Below, piece by piece: positions 10,938-23,209 of a stretch of 64,000 nucleotides of DNA. Each line of letters opens with the position of its first letter. Position 1 is the first letter of the stretch. The notes beneath the pieces are model-generated. The model did not search any database, was not told where the DNA came from, and was given only the letters and a program-made list of their open reading frames with translations. This DNA comes from Zeugodacus cucurbitae (Eukaryota > Arthropoda > Insecta > Diptera > Tephritidae). The position numbers and the translations under genes are program-made. The stretch is taken from NCBI RefSeq assembly GCF_028554725.1, contig NC_071667.1, positions 37,793,501-37,857,500 on the forward strand, given 5' to 3'.

Positions 10938-11620
10938 TTAGCGAATGTTGTCTTTATGTACTTCTTTTCCATCTACTAGGACAGTTGAACCTAAATCCTG
11001 TTGTACTGTTCTTTCAACATGTCTATTGGTTACTTTAGTACCTCTTCGTTTGTCTAACTTAATACAAATTTTTTGACCTGGGAACGATTTTCTATCCTTC
11101 CGATTTATATTGTGAATCTCATTTTGTTGGTTCTGAACTTTTAGTAAAAGCTCTCGAATTCTCTCTTTCTCAGATGTTGGTAAGGAAAATATAACATCTA
11201 TCGGCCTTCGGTGGATCGTTGAATGGATTGAGTTGTTATATTTTGTAACTGCTACCTGCATTAACTCTTTTATGTCCGTAAGTCCATTTTCCTGTTTTAC
11301 TGTTCTAGCAATTTCGCTAAGTGTAGAGTGAAATCTCTGCTATGCATTGCAGGTTACATTTAAATCTACAATTGAACGAGAATCTATGGGTTCAATGAAC
11401 GCAAACTTTGAAAATTTATCCAAGCACGACAAAAAATATTGGCCATTTGTAATGTATATATCCATGTGCAGGATTTCCCCAGGAAAAGTGGGTATTGGGG
11501 TTGATTTCATAATCTGTTTTTAGGGTGTCTAACATATTTACTTTTCGTGCAAATGCTACAATTTTTCGCAAAATCTGTTATCTTTTTCCTCATTCTAAGA
11601 TCTTTGTATCTGTAAACATG
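10938..11620 (-). pseudogene. Gypsy-type pol fragment (integrase), internal deletion
   Basis: The minus strand from about 11520 gives a recognisable integrase core start (ILHMDIYITNGQYF, then LDKFSKFAFIEPID). At about 11345 it jumps to FHSTLSEIA, skipping the central core, so the second catalytic Asp and its surroundings are lost. The C-terminal part (11261-10938) has YNNSIHSTIHRRPIDV and a basic tail. The env-like frame starts about 50 bp downstream, as in errantiviruses. Confidence 0.65.
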
Positions 11621-11629
11621 TACATATAA

Positions 11630-14340
11630 CCGAATGCTTGTACTATTCGCTGTCCACTCTTCAATTCCATCTGAAGAAGTTGAAATCCCTCATGCGGACA
11701 TAATTGAATTTAAATGCATACGAATTTGCATTAATAGTGGATAGATACTTAACGTTATCTTATATACCTCCTCAATCTGACTTATCTGTATATATGCAGC
11801 ATGCTTCTTTAATAAAAAATGTTTTTTCATTTGCTAATAATACTGATTCCATGATTTTTCTGGGCGATTTTAATCTACCGTATGTATCGTGGAAATCCAT
11901 TGATGATTACATTATACCAGTTTGCACTCGTTTAAACTTTAATGAGTTTTTGGAAGAAATGTCTGAGTTGGGTCTTAACCAAATTAATTTGATTCCGAAC
12001 GAATTCGGTAAATTCTTAGATTTGGTCTATGTTGATAATACTTCAATATTTTCTGTTGTCCGATCTGATCCTTTAGTTTTTCCTGAGGACTTTTATCATC
12101 CTGCTTTGGAAATTAATATCGAAATCAAATCCGATATTGACAGAACCATTGTTTTTGTTTCAACTTTGCGAAAGCTAACTTTAAAAAGATTAATCTGGAA
12201 CTCTCTAAATTGACTTGGCCCGATTATAGTGGTAATATTGAATTTAATGTTTCACATTTCAATAAAACTATTTTTAATTTATTTGAAAGGTTTGTTTCGA
12301 AATGTTTTGTTACCCAAAGTAAAAACTCAAATTTGTGGTTTTCGAAAGAGCTTGGTGACTATTTAAAATATTCTAAGTTACGCCGAGAGTTTGCGGTAGT
12401 TAACAAAAATGTTATAAAAACTACACAAATAAAGTTAAAAATAATATTATTCGCAATCCAAAATCTTTTTATGGTTTCATTAACTTCAAACGCAGGATTT
12501 CAAACTTTCCGCCCGCGATGAAATATAATTCAACCATGTCATGTAACAATTATACTATTTCTAATATGTTTGCTGAATTCTTTAAGTCTAATTATGGTTC
12601 AAACTTCCCTACGAATGTGCCATATCAGCATGTGTTTTGTCCGAGTACCGTTATTAATGCACAAATCATTTCTGAATTAGATGTCTTTAATAATTTAGAT
12701 ACATTAAAAAGTTCGTTTAAATATGGCCCCGATATGATTCCCTCATGCTTCCTTAAAAATTGTGCAAAATATATTTATCTACCTTTAACCAAGCTTTTCA
12801 ACTCATCTCATAAACAAGGTATTTTTCCGTCATTGTGGAAAAACTCTTTTATAATACCTTTGCATAAAAGCGGTGTTAGATCATCCGTTGAGAGCTATAG
12901 GGGGATAGCAAAAATGTCAGCTATACCCAAAGTTTTTGAAGCTATTATCAATGACCAAATTACATTCTCGATTTCTCCATTAATTTCATTTTCTTAGTAT
13001 GGATTCTGTAAAAGAAAATCTACAGCAACAAACTTGCTTGAATTTGTAAACCATGTGTCAATAGGTTTTAGGGACAATAAGAATACCGATGTTATTTATA
13101 CAGACTTTAGTAAAGCATTCGATAGAGTAAACCACTCTATTCTATTGCAAAAATTGGATTATCTTGGTTTTCAACCAAGACTTCTTAATTGGGTATCTTC
13201 ATATCTTAATAATAGAAAACAACAAGTTATATTTAATAACACTTTATCCGATTCAATTATGGTCCCTTCAGGCGTTCCACAAGGTAGTTATCTCGGTCCG
13301 ATTCTGTTCTTATTGTTTATTAATGATATACCTTCGTAGTTAAGTTTCCAAACTTTTTATTATATGCGGATGATGTAAAACTATTTAAATCATATACTTC
13401 TTATAATGATAGAACTGAGTAACAATCGGACTTAAATAATTTAGTTACTTGGTGTCACAAAAATGATATGCCACTGAACCTTAAAAAATGTAAAACGATG
13501 TGCCTTTCCCGTAGATCTGTTGATCCTTCTCCCTATGTAATGAATAACTTCAGTTTAGAGCAAGTATCTAGCTTTGTTGATTTAAGAGTTACCATGGACC
13601 CTAAACTAAATTTTAATTCTCATGTAAATTCAATAGTTTTAAAAGCTAAAGGTGTTCTTAGCTTTGTTAAACGTTGGTCTAAAGATCCGTATATTACTAA
13701 AAATCTTTTTAAAACATTGGTAAGGCCCATTCTGATAAGTTAGATTCCGTTCAAAAAAAATTTTTACTTTTTGCTTTAGGTCACTTACATTGGGATTCAA
13801 GATTGAATATTCCTCCGTATACTAGTCGTTTAAAACTTATAAATCTACCTACACTCACTAGTCGTAGGGAAATGCTAGGCATAATATTTCTAGTAAAACT
13901 TCTGAATGGTTCTGTTTGTAGCTCTTTCCTTTTGTCTGATATCAAGTTTAATGTCCCATTTCGTTCATCTAGGCAGTTTAGACCATCACTTTTAAAATCT
14001 TCGAGAACAAATTTTGAGTTAAACGAACCATTCCGTCAAATATGTTATGATTTTAATTCTCATTCCAGCACATTTGACCTGTCTGATTCGATCTTTAGCA
14101 TTAAAAAAACTTTTTTCTTCGCTTAATAAGTAACATTAAAAATTTTTAACCTTTTGTTTTTGTAAATTTTAAATCTTAGCTGTTGAAATTTTTATTTCTG
14201 TAGCTGAGCAGTTTGAGATCTCGACGCATAAAAACTCTTGCCTTTCATGACTCGGCAAATTCCCCTCGTTTGCGGATTGCGCCTCACGCGTCGGTTGGGC
14301 GGGAGGTGGGTAATCGTTTGGGTTTATATATATTTATATA
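11630..14340 (+). mobile_element. Second CR1-like copy, 5'-truncated, opposite strand
   Basis: Homology to the element at 1420-5504 starts within ORF2 near the poly-G site (about 11630) and ends with GTAATCGTTTGGGTT (about 14310-14325) followed by TATA-rich simple sequence. The 5' truncation is the usual outcome of incomplete target-primed reverse transcription. No clear target duplication was found. Confidence 0.75.
11638..14125 (+). pseudogene. ORF2 of the second CR1-like copy, multiply broken
   Basis: Coding pieces lie at 11704-12213 (endonuclease; IFLGDFNLPYVSW), 12210-12521, 12518-12997 (RT start; KYGPDMIPSCFLKN), 13034-13339 (DVIYTDFSKAFDRVNHS, SGVPQGSYLGPILF), 13340-13470, 13468-13743 and 13803-14126 (thumb and C-terminus). 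The catalytic box at about 13360-13380 reads LLYADDVKLF, the usual YADD. At least five frameshifts or stops and small deletions show it is older or less constrained than the first copy. Confidence 0.75.
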
Positions 14341-14371
14341 TATAATTGTAGTAAAAAATAAAAAAGTGACT

Positions 14372-14480
14372 AGTTCAAAAGTAAAAGTTTCAATGAAAGT
14401 TTCTAGGCGATTCTTAAGGGCGAATTAACAAAAGTACCCGAAACTCTTGTGTACGTGTGATCGTCATTGCTTTTGCTTAT
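14372..14480 (-). repeat. Fragment of the TRMT61A-upstream spacer repeat
   Basis: Read on the minus strand this resembles 32800-32885: shared blocks include acaagagtttcgggtac and aaactttcattga. It is a displaced piece of the spacer that lies 5' of the plus-strand TRMT61A-like pseudogene. Confidence 0.5.
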
Positions 14481-15039
14481 TTTTCGTCAGCATGCAACCA
14501 TTGTATTATTGTGTGAATTGATAAAATTAAATAAAAATTAAAATGCTTATTTAAAGCAAATTTCAAAATAATTAATATTAAATAAATATATGAAAAGAAA
14601 GTAGTGAAGTGTAAGTGAATAATAAGTGAAAAATATGAATGAAAAATCCAATATATAGCGAGAAATTACGTGTTAAAATAATACAATTTTTAAGCTTTAA
14701 ACGCGAATATCTCGAAAACTATACGTCTCCTGCGGCTATAATTATATATATTCTTAATCTGGATCTCCTCTATCCAACCATACACATTTTATCCCCGAAA
14801 TCGTGGGATGCTATACTAAATCCCAGCCCTATAATTAGTAGTTATTAATTATTTTTCATGAGTCGGGAAGAAAGCTTGAATGTCGCATTAATTCGCCGGC
14901 TAATTAGAGATCTTTCCAATATTTTGAATATTTCACTTATGAAGTACGCTAAAAATTAAAATGTTATTATTTGTTATGTTTTCTATATTTTGCATATTTT
15001 CATATACGTATATCAAACAAAGCATTTTCATACTTTTTG
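14481..15039. other. AT-rich stretch without recognised gene
   Basis: Mostly A/T-rich, with a short open frame (14639-14848, 69 codons) that I do not recognise. No splice or promoter pattern is convincing. Confidence 0.4.
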
Positions 15040-15329
15040 GCCTCGTTTGAAATCCATCAACCGATCAACTGCTGTCTCTCCAATTCTAAAGATTTGAGCA
15101 GCGCTACGATTTTTTGTTGAAGGTAGGTCAGAAAGGTCAAGGAAATTGCTTTGGAATTTCACAGCTTAAAAACGACGATGTCTGTGATTCTTACAGAAGT
15201 GATCACATAATAAAATAATAAATAATAAGCAATCAAACAGAATTTTCTGATGTAATCCGATGTATGAATGGAACACATGTGCACATTTCAGCACCTAAAA
15301 AGAACTACAACAAATTGCTTAAAATATAG
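15040..15329 (+). pseudogene. PIF/Harbinger (HARBI1-like) transposase relic, unit 1
   Basis: Translation gives LKSINRSTAVSPI then a stop and AALRFFVEG, then fragments of a DNA-binding helix region, and finally FSDVIRCMNGTHVHISAPKK. The last block matches the conserved Harbinger motif around a catalytic Asp (normally IGCIDGTHV); here the Asp is replaced by Asn (MNGTHV). Stops and frameshifts show it is dead. The first 35 bp lie outside the repeat array, so this is the ancestral copy from which the array boundary was cut. Confidence 0.65.
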
Positions 15330-15344
15330 TATTATTAAAATATT

Positions 15345-15750
15345 AGCTTCTGCCATTCTTTTCCAGTGTTATGGGGTGACCTGTATCTATTAATTTCTAC
15401 TTCAAAGACATTCCATAGTTTTGCATTCTTTTAAATAATATTTAAAAAGTAACTCATTCAATTATATATTAATGTAAATACATTTTTTATTTATATTTAC
15501 AATTTCTTCGCCATCTGAATATATTTTACTGCTTTACTCAAAACTACAATCTATAATGAAGAAACTGGTCTTGATCAGTAGCGTACTTTTGACATGTTTG
15601 GATATAATAAAAAGCGTTGATAGTAATAGATAATATGCAAAAAAATGGCGACTGGCGATCAGTAGCCTGTCATAATCGCCAGTAGTCTCTCTTAATGTAT
15701 ATTTCGGGCTACGATAGCCTGAAGGCGACTGAACTCAGGCTATTATAGAT
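15345..15750 (-). mobile_element. Harbinger-associated relic with Myb/zeste-like fragment (also in units 2-4)
   Basis: The minus strand of 15345-15430 translates as KLWNVFEVEINRY and TGKEWQKLIF, which resembles the Myb/SANT-like (zeste/trihelix) second protein of Harbinger elements. The segment ends in a short direct/inverted motif region (gcctg, ggct repeated around 15670-15745) and stops at aggctattatagat. A reverse-oriented homologue lies at 60790-61205. The same sequence recurs 3346, 6691 and 10037 bp downstream. The protein match is tentative. Confidence 0.45.
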
Positions 15751-15822
15751 GCATAATATGGGTGATATGTATATATGTATATAGTATTGAATAGTTGAAC
15801 AATTTTTGCTATCGGGCGAAAG

Positions 15823-16518
15823 CTACCCCGTGTGGCCTGGAAGTGTAAGCTGCGCACATTATGCGAGGCCTTTTTTGGTTTCTTTAGGGGTTTTTGAAAA
15901 ATCTGTTCTTTCATTTATTTCACTAGTACTAGATTCATCCAATTTCTGTGAGGAGGGTTTCTATAAAATATAAAGTCAATATCGAATTTTCACAACATAA
16001 GTAATGATAATAATTACCCTATACTTCAGGAAATCTTAATCTAGCACGGCACCGTTGTAGTCCATGCTCTTGCGGCATTGCACCTGAACTAGTTCCGATT
16101 CATCTACATATAACTGAATCAGGACGAATTTCAAATTGAAAGACTATCATATTAATATCTGGTGCGTAAATTATTTGTCTTCGATGTAGCAGCGTTTGCG
16201 TCCATAGTTCTGGATTTGCTTGCAGCACATATTTCTATCCCTTCGAGAGTTCTTCGCTGCAGCCATAAATGACAACAATTAGGTTGCGTACACTTAACGC
16301 GCTGTATGAGATTCTGAAATAACTGTATTGAAAATTAATTAGAGTTTAGGGCAAGACAATATATTAATATTATATTCAACTATTATTTACGTATTCAATG
16401 GTTTCACCCTTGATGTTGACTATTGTTGGCGAAGCTTCTATTGCTTCAAATTGACATTGAGATGAAGTATTACTGAATCACCGTCTTCAATTCCATCTTT
16501 TGGCTTTAGAAAACTTAT
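15823..16518 (-). pseudogene. TRMT61A: TRMT61A-like (tRNA m1A58 methyltransferase catalytic subunit) unprocessed pseudogene, unit 1
   Basis: TRMT61A with TRMT6 methylates A58 of tRNAs. Exon 1 (16518-16391) reads (M>I)SFLKPKDGIEDGDSVI, matching the MSF...EGDT opening of the family, but the start codon is ATA. A 68-bp intron with GT..AG follows. Exon 2 (16322-16063) gives YVLQANPELWTQTLLHRRQI and YAPDINMIVFQFEIRPDSV, the classical motif before the SAM-binding site, then IGTSSGAMP where SGTGSG is expected. The SAM-binding core after this is deleted and coding jumps to the exon 3 remnant (16062-16018, LDLRFPEV-like). After a 57-bp intron, exon 4 (15960-15823) ends with LTLPGHTG, the family C-terminal PGHTGYLTFA, then a stop. 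Frameshifts and stops occur throughout. Confidence 0.85.
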
Positions 16519-17054
16519 ATTTTACGTTTTACTTATTTAAAAATGTGTGGTTCAATAATTTAAACTTAAATTAGTCTGCAGCTCACTTATTTAAATAAAA
16601 TACGCAAAATAATAACTCACAAGCAGCCATGATTCAGTTCAAAACAAAACATCAAACACACGAGAACTTTGGTTGTTTCTTTCTCTCATTCAGGGTGCTG
16701 TACGAGAGAAGAGTTGAGGTAAATGTTCATGCATATTTTACCCTTTGTTGGACATTTGTGTATGTAGTGGTGTTATTAAAATATCTTTGAATGTGTTGGA
16801 GTTTCAGTACCCATGACTTTCTGGGTTCATATATTCATTCAAAAATGAATTGTGTTGGCAATGCGGGCCCGAACACTCAGCTAAAATGCAATTTATTAGA
16901 CAAAAAAAATTCTTTTTTTTACCGCTTTTCTACGTTTCTCGCTATTGCCAACTACTATTTTTTTTGGAAAAAAAGTATTGTGATTGAAAAAAGCGATGAA
17001 CTGGCAATGCCTCTAGTTCAATTTCAAAAGAACCCTACTATTTTATAAAAAGAA

Positions 17055-17125
17055 ACCACACACACACACTACATACACACACCCACAACATACACACACC
17101 CACTACATACACACACACACACACC
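17055..17125. repeat. (CA)n-rich microsatellite (recurs in units 2-4)
   Basis: Imperfect CACACA/CATACA run between the pseudogene upstream region and the GC-richer block. Same run near 20401-20471, 23746-23816 and 27092-27162. Confidence 0.85.
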
Positions 17126-17129
17126 TACC

Positions 17130-17640
17130 ACCAGTGCACCCAGGTGCATCATTGGGTGACCATCGACATATGGTACTCGTGCGATTGTCGCGCTCCTGGT
17201 GACGCTAGGTTCGCTACAAATGGCTATAATGGTAGCCAATGGAACCTACTAGGTGGCCCAAAGCGTTTGAGCCACCACCCGGACGCACCCGATCAATGGC
17301 CATGCACCATCGACGCACCTTTCCAATTTTCATTAATTTTTTAAGCGACAAATCGCGAAAAAAATCTGTTTTTGTTTCACAAAAACAGAATTCGGCGGCG
17401 CATCAAGTGTTTGCTTTATACTCTGGCGTCGATGAGATGGTTGAGAATTTTAGCCATGAACGCATGCGCTGGCACTCGCTGCCACCTCAACTGCCAGTAC
17501 ATTTGAATATTTGCGTAGCCACCTTGCGGTGAGTAACTCAGCCATATGATTTGGCACATGATCGGCCATATGATCGTCCATATGATGGTTGCGATGTGTT
17601 GCCCCCTAGGTGTGAGAAATTGTAGCATGCAGATTATTAT
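17130..17640. other. GC-richer block of the array unit, no recognised gene
   Basis: Short overlapping frames exist on both strands (66-97 codons), repeated in each unit only because the DNA is copied. I recognise no family. Three CATATG palindromes lie near 17541-17585. Confidence 0.4.
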
Positions 17641-17689
17641 AGTGGACATAGAGTGTGCAATATTTGGATATTGGTGTGCAATATTTGTG

Positions 17690-18240
17690 CAATTTTGGTA
17701 ATTATGAGAAATTTATTTTTTCAAATTTTAATTGAAAACCGATTATCAAAAATGGGACTTAGCATGGATTTTGGACAAAAAAACCTGTTTTTTTTTAATA
17801 TTTATTAAAATTTTGTTAAAAAAATAGGAAGAAAATAGGAATTTTGTTAAAAAAATGGGAAAATTGTTTAAAAAATTGGAAAATTTTGGAAAAAAAACCG
17901 ATTACTCAGTTCACTCGTGGAATTAATTTTTGGTGGAATTTTAGACAAAAAAACCGGTTTTTTGTTAAAAAAAATGGGAAAAATTTTGGAAATTTGTTAG
18001 AAAAAATTGAAAAAAATCGATTTTTGGACCAGTAATTGGTTTTTCGTGATCGGGTTTTTTGTGGCCCACTCGTGGCATTCTGGGTAGTCGGATGGTGTAC
18101 CTAAAACCGGTTTTTTGCAAAAACTTCGACGAGATGGTATTCGGTTTTCGTTGAAAAACCGGGTTTTCCGAGTCGGTCAGTGGTCGGTTTTGCTCGTGCA
18201 TTTCTGCCCGATCAATCCCAATAAAAACAAAAAACACAAC
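17690..18240. repeat. AT-rich block with repeated CCGGTTTTTT motifs (recurs in units 2-4)
   Basis: A/T runs are punctuated by accggttttttg and related words. The same motif dominates the unique field at 28454-29280, linking the array unit to its right flank. Confidence 0.6.
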
Positions 18241-18420
18241 TTTTCATTTCATTCTTTAATTTATGATTTCATTTTTTTGACACTGTATAGTCGGCATTAG
18301 AATTTTTCAAATTTGAATTTTTCCAACTGCCAGTTACACATGCGCATCACGTTCGCGATCAAAGATTGATGGAATTCTCAACAATTTCATATACAATTAT
18401 GCTTATAACAAACCGTATTC

Positions 18421-18675
18421 TCTCTCCAATTCTAAAGATTTGAGCAGCGCTACGATTTTTTGTTGAAGGTAGGTCAGAAAGGTCAAGGAAATTGCTTTGG
18501 AATTTCACAGCTTAAAAACGACGATGTCTGTGATTCTTACAGAAGTGATCACATAATAAAATAATAAATAATAAGCAATCAAACAGAATTTTCTGATGTA
18601 ATCCGATGTATGAATGGAACACATGTGCACATTTCAGCACCTAAAAAGAACTACAACAAATTGCTTAAAATATAG
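18421..18675 (+). pseudogene. PIF/Harbinger transposase relic, unit 2
   Basis: Same relic as in unit 1, lacking the leftmost part. Confidence 0.6.
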
Positions 18676-19168
18676 TATTATTAAAATATTAGCTTCTGCC
18701 ATTCTTTTCCAGTGTTATGGGGTGACCTGTATCTATTAATTTCTACTTCAAAGACATTCCATAATTTTGCATTCTTTTAAATAATATTTAAAAAGTAACT
18801 CATTCAATTATATATTAATGTAAATACATTTTTTATTTATATTTACAATTTCTTCGCCATCTGAATATATTTTACTGCTTTACTCAAAACTACAATCTAT
18901 AATGAAGAAACTGGTCTTGATCAGTAGCGTACTTTTGACATGTTTGGATATAATAAAAAGCGTTGATAGTAATAGATAATATGCAAAAAAATGGCGACTG
19001 GCGATCAGTAGCCTGTCATAATCGCCAGTAGTCTCTCTTAATGTATATTTCGGGCTACGATAGCCTGAAGGCGACTGAACTCAGGCTATTATAGATGCAT
19101 AATATGGGTGATATGTATATATGTATATAGTATTGAATAGTTGAACAATTTTTGCTATCGGGCGAAAG

Positions 19169-19864
19169 CTACCCCGTGTGGCCTGGAAGTGTAAGCTGCG
19201 CACATTATGCGAGGCCTTTTTTGGTTTCTTTAGGGGTTTTTGAAAAATCTGTTCTTTCATTTATTTCACTAGTACTAGATTCATCCAATTTCTGTGAGGA
19301 GGGTTTCTATAAAATATAAAGTCAATATCGAATTTTCACAACATAAGTAATGATAATAATTACCCTATACTTCAGGAAATCTTAATCTAGCACGGCACCG
19401 TTGTAGTCCATGCTCTTGCGGCATTGCACCTGAACTAGTTCCGATTCATCTACATATAACTGAATCAGGACGAATTTCAAATTGAAAGACTATCATATTA
19501 ATATCTGGTGCGTAAATTATTTGTCTTCGATGTAGCAGCGTTTGCGTCCATAGTTCTGGATTTGCTTGCAGCACATATTTCTATCCCTTCGAGAGTTCTT
19601 CGCTGCAGCCATAAATGACAACAATTAGGTTGCGTACACTTAACGCGCTGTATGAGATTCTGAAATAACTGTATTGAAAATTAATTAGAGTTTAGGGCAA
19701 GACAATATATTAATATTATATTCAACTATTATTTACGTATTCAATGGTTTCACCCTTGATGTTGACTATTGTTGGCGAAGCTTCTATTGCTTCAAATTGA
19801 CATTGAGATGAAGTATTACTGAATCACCGTCTTCAATTCCATCTTTTGGCTTTAGAAAACTTAT
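19169..19864 (-). pseudogene. TRMT61A: TRMT61A-like pseudogene, unit 2
   Basis: Copy of the unit 1 pseudogene at +3346 with the same introns, ATA start and core deletion. Confidence 0.85.
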
Positions 19865-21765
19865 ATTTTACGTTTTACTTATTTAAAAATGTGTGGTTCA
19901 ATAATTTAAACTTAAATTAGTCTGCAGCTCACTTATTTAAATAAAATACGCAAAATAATAACTCACAAGCAGCCATGATTCAGTTCAAAACAAAACATCA
20001 AACACACGAGAACTTTGGTTGTTTCTTTCTCTCATTCAGGGTGCTGTACGAGAGAAGAGTTGAGGTAAATGTTCATGCATATTTTACCCTTTGTTGGACA
20101 TTTGTGTATGTAGTGGTGTTATTAAAATATCTTTGAATGTGTTGGAGTTTCAGTACCCATGACTTTCTGGGTTCATATATTCATTCAAAAATGAATTGTG
20201 TTGGCAATGCGGGCCCGAACACTCAGCTAAAATGCAATTTATTAGACAAAAAAAATTCTTTTTTTTACCGCTTTTCTACGTTTCTCGCTATTGCCAACTA
20301 CTATTTTTTTTGGAAAAAAAGTATTGTGATTGAAAAAAGCGATGAACTGGCAATGCCTCTAGTTCAATTTCAAAAGAACCCTACTATTTTATAAAAAGAA
20401 ACCACACACACACACTACATACACACACCCACAACATACACACACCCACTACATACACACACACACACACCTACCACCAGTGCACCCAGGTGCATCATTG
20501 GGTGACCATCGACATATGGTACTCGTGCGATTGTCGCGCTCCTGGTGACGCTAGGTTCGCTACAAATGGCTATAATGGTAGCCAATGGAACCTACTAGGT
20601 GGCCCAAAGCGTTTGAGCCACCACCCGGACGCACCCGATCAATGGCCATGCACCATCGACGCACCTTTCCAATTTTCATTAATTTTTTAAGCGACAAATC
20701 GCGAAAAAAATCTGTTTTTGTTTCACAAAAACAGAATTCGGCGGCGCATCAAGTGTTTGCTTTATACTCTGGCGTCGATGAGATGGTTGAGAATTTTAGC
20801 CATGAACGCATGCGCTGGCACTCGCTGCCACCTCAACTGCCAGTACATTTGAATATTTGCGTAGCCACCTTGCGGTGAGTAACTCAGCCATATGATTTGG
20901 CACATGATCGGCCATATGATCGTCCATATGATGGTTGCGATGTGTTGCCCCCTAGGTGTGAGAAATTGTAGCATGCAGATTATTATAGTGGACATAGAGT
21001 GTGCAATATTTGGATATTGGTGTGCAATATTTGTGCAATTTTGGTAATTATGAGAAATTTATTTTTTCAAATTTTAATTGAAAACCGATTATCAAAAATG
21101 GGACTTAGCATGGATTTTGGACAAAAAAACCTGTTTTTTTTTAATATTTATTAAAATTTTGTTAAAAAAATAGGAAGAAAATAGGAATTTTGTTAAAAAA
21201 ATGGGAAAATTGTTTAAAAAATTGGAAAATTTTGGAAAAAAAACCGATTACTCAGTTCACTCGTGGAATTAATTTTTGGTGGAATTTTAGACAAAAAAAC
21301 CGGTTTTTTGTTAAAAAAATGGGAAAAATTTTGGAAATTTGTTAGAAAAAATTGAAAAAAATCGATTTTTGGACCAGTAATTGGTTTTTCGTGATCGGGT
21401 TTTTTGTGGCCCACTCGTGGCATTCTGGGTAGTCGGATGGTGTACCTAAAACCGGTTTTTTGCAAAAACTTCGACGAGATGGTATTCGGTTTTCGTTGAA
21501 AAACCGGGTTTTCCGAGTCGGTCAGTGGTCGGTTTTGCTCGAGCATTTCTGCCCGATCAATCCCAATAAAAACAAAAAACACAACTTTTCATTTCATTCT
21601 TTAATTTATGATTTCATTTTTTTGACACTGTATAGTCGGCATTAGAATTTTTCAAATTTGAATTTTTCCAACTGCCAGTTACACATGCGCATCACGTTCG
21701 CGATCAAAGATTGATGGAATTCTCAACAATTTCATATACAATTATGCTTATAACAAACCGTATTC

Positions 21766-22020
21766 TCTCTCCAATTCTAAAGATTTGAGCAGCGCTACGA
21801 TTTTTTGTTGAAGGTAGGTCAGAAAGGTCAAGGAAATTGCTTTGGAATTTCACAGCTTAAAAACGACGATGTCTGTGATTCTTACAGAAGTGATCACATA
21901 ATAAAATAATAAATAATAAGCAATCAAACAGAATTTTCTGATGTAATCCGATGTATGAATGGAACACATGTGCACATTTCAGCACCTAAAAAGAACTACA
22001 ACAAATTGCTTAAAATATAG
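21766..22020 (+). pseudogene. PIF/Harbinger transposase relic, unit 3
   Basis: Copy equivalent to the unit 2 relic. Confidence 0.6.
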
Positions 22021-22513
22021 TATTATTAAAATATTAGCTTCTGCCATTCTTTTCCAGTGTTATGGGGTGACCTGTATCTATTAATTTCTACTTCAAAGAC
22101 ATTCCATAGTTTTGCATTCTTTTAAATAATATTTAAAAAGTAACTCATTCAATTATATATTAATGTAAATACATTTTTTATTTATATTTACAATTTCTTC
22201 GCCATCTGAATATATTTTACTGCTTTACTCAAAACTACAATCTATAATGAAGAAACTGGTCTTGATCAGTAGCGTACTTTTGACATGTTTGGATATAATA
22301 AAAAGCGTTGATAGTAATAGATAATATGCAAAAAAATGGCGACTGGCGATCAGTAGCCTGTCATAATCGCCAGTAGTCTCTCTTAATGTATATTTCGGGC
22401 TACGATAGCCTGAAGGCGACTGAACTCAGGCTATTATAGATGCATAATATGGGTGATATGTATATATGTATATAGTATTGAATAGTTGAACAATTTTTGC
22501 TATCGGGCGAAAG

Positions 22514-23209
22514 CTACCCCGTGTGGCCTGGAAGTGTAAGCTGCGCACATTATGCGAGGCCTTTTTTGGTTTCTTTAGGGGTTTTTGAAAAATCTGTTCT
22601 TTCATTTATTTCACTAGTACTAGATTCATCCAATTTCTGTGAGGAGGGTTTCTATAAAATATAAAGTCAATATCGAATTTTCACAACATAAGTAATGATA
22701 ATAATTACCCTATACTTCAGGAAATCTTAATCTAGCACGGCACCGTTGTAGTCCATGCTCTTGCGGCATTGCACCTGAACTAGTTCCGATTCATCTACAT
22801 ATAACTGAATCAGGACGAATTTCAAATTGAAAGACTATCATATTAATATCTGGTGCGTAAATTATTTGTCTTCGATGTAGCAGCGTTTGCGTCCATAGTT
22901 CTGGATTTGCTTGCAGCACATATTTCTATCCCTTCGAGAGTTCTTCGCTGCAGCCATAAATGACAACAATTAGGTTGCGTACACTTAACGCGCTGTATGA
23001 GATTCTGAAATAACTGTATTGAAAATTAATTAGAGTTTAGGGCAAGACAATATATTAATATTATATTCAACTATTATTTACGTATTCAATGGTTTCACCC
23101 TTGATGTTGACTATTGTTGGCGAAGCTTCTATTGCTTCAAATTGACATTGAGATGAAGTATTACTGAATCACCGTCTTCAATTCCATCTTTTGGCTTTAG
23201 AAAACTTAT
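22514..23209 (-). pseudogene. TRMT61A: TRMT61A-like pseudogene, unit 3
   Basis: Copy of the unit 1 pseudogene at +6691; no coding difference noticed. Confidence 0.85.

Larger units (their letters stand above)
15075..18420. repeat. Array unit 1
   Basis: 3346 bp. Carries the longest A-run (8 A) near 17965, which shifts the frame of the local short ORFs relative to the other units. Confidence 0.9.
18421..21765. repeat. Array unit 2
   Basis: 3345 bp. Private changes: ccataattttgc near 18760 and ctcgagcatttc at 21538-21549. Confidence 0.9.

Noticed and set aside
16791..17048. 85-codon frame repeated in array units (also 20137, 26828; shortened at 23482)
   Set aside because: Conserved only because the units are copies; unit 3 loses the end by a T-run change, there is no recognisable domain, and it overlaps low-complexity DNA.
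17144..17649. Set of overlapping 66-, 97- and 77-codon frames on both strands in each unit
   Set aside because: Several frames on both strands at once are expected in a GC-richer stretch; no family or codon pattern supports a gene.
21214..21582. 122-codon minus-strand frame (also 24560 and 27905)
   Set aside because: Phe/Lys/Pro-rich product of the CCGG/poly-T block; broken in unit 1 by one base; not a plausible protein.
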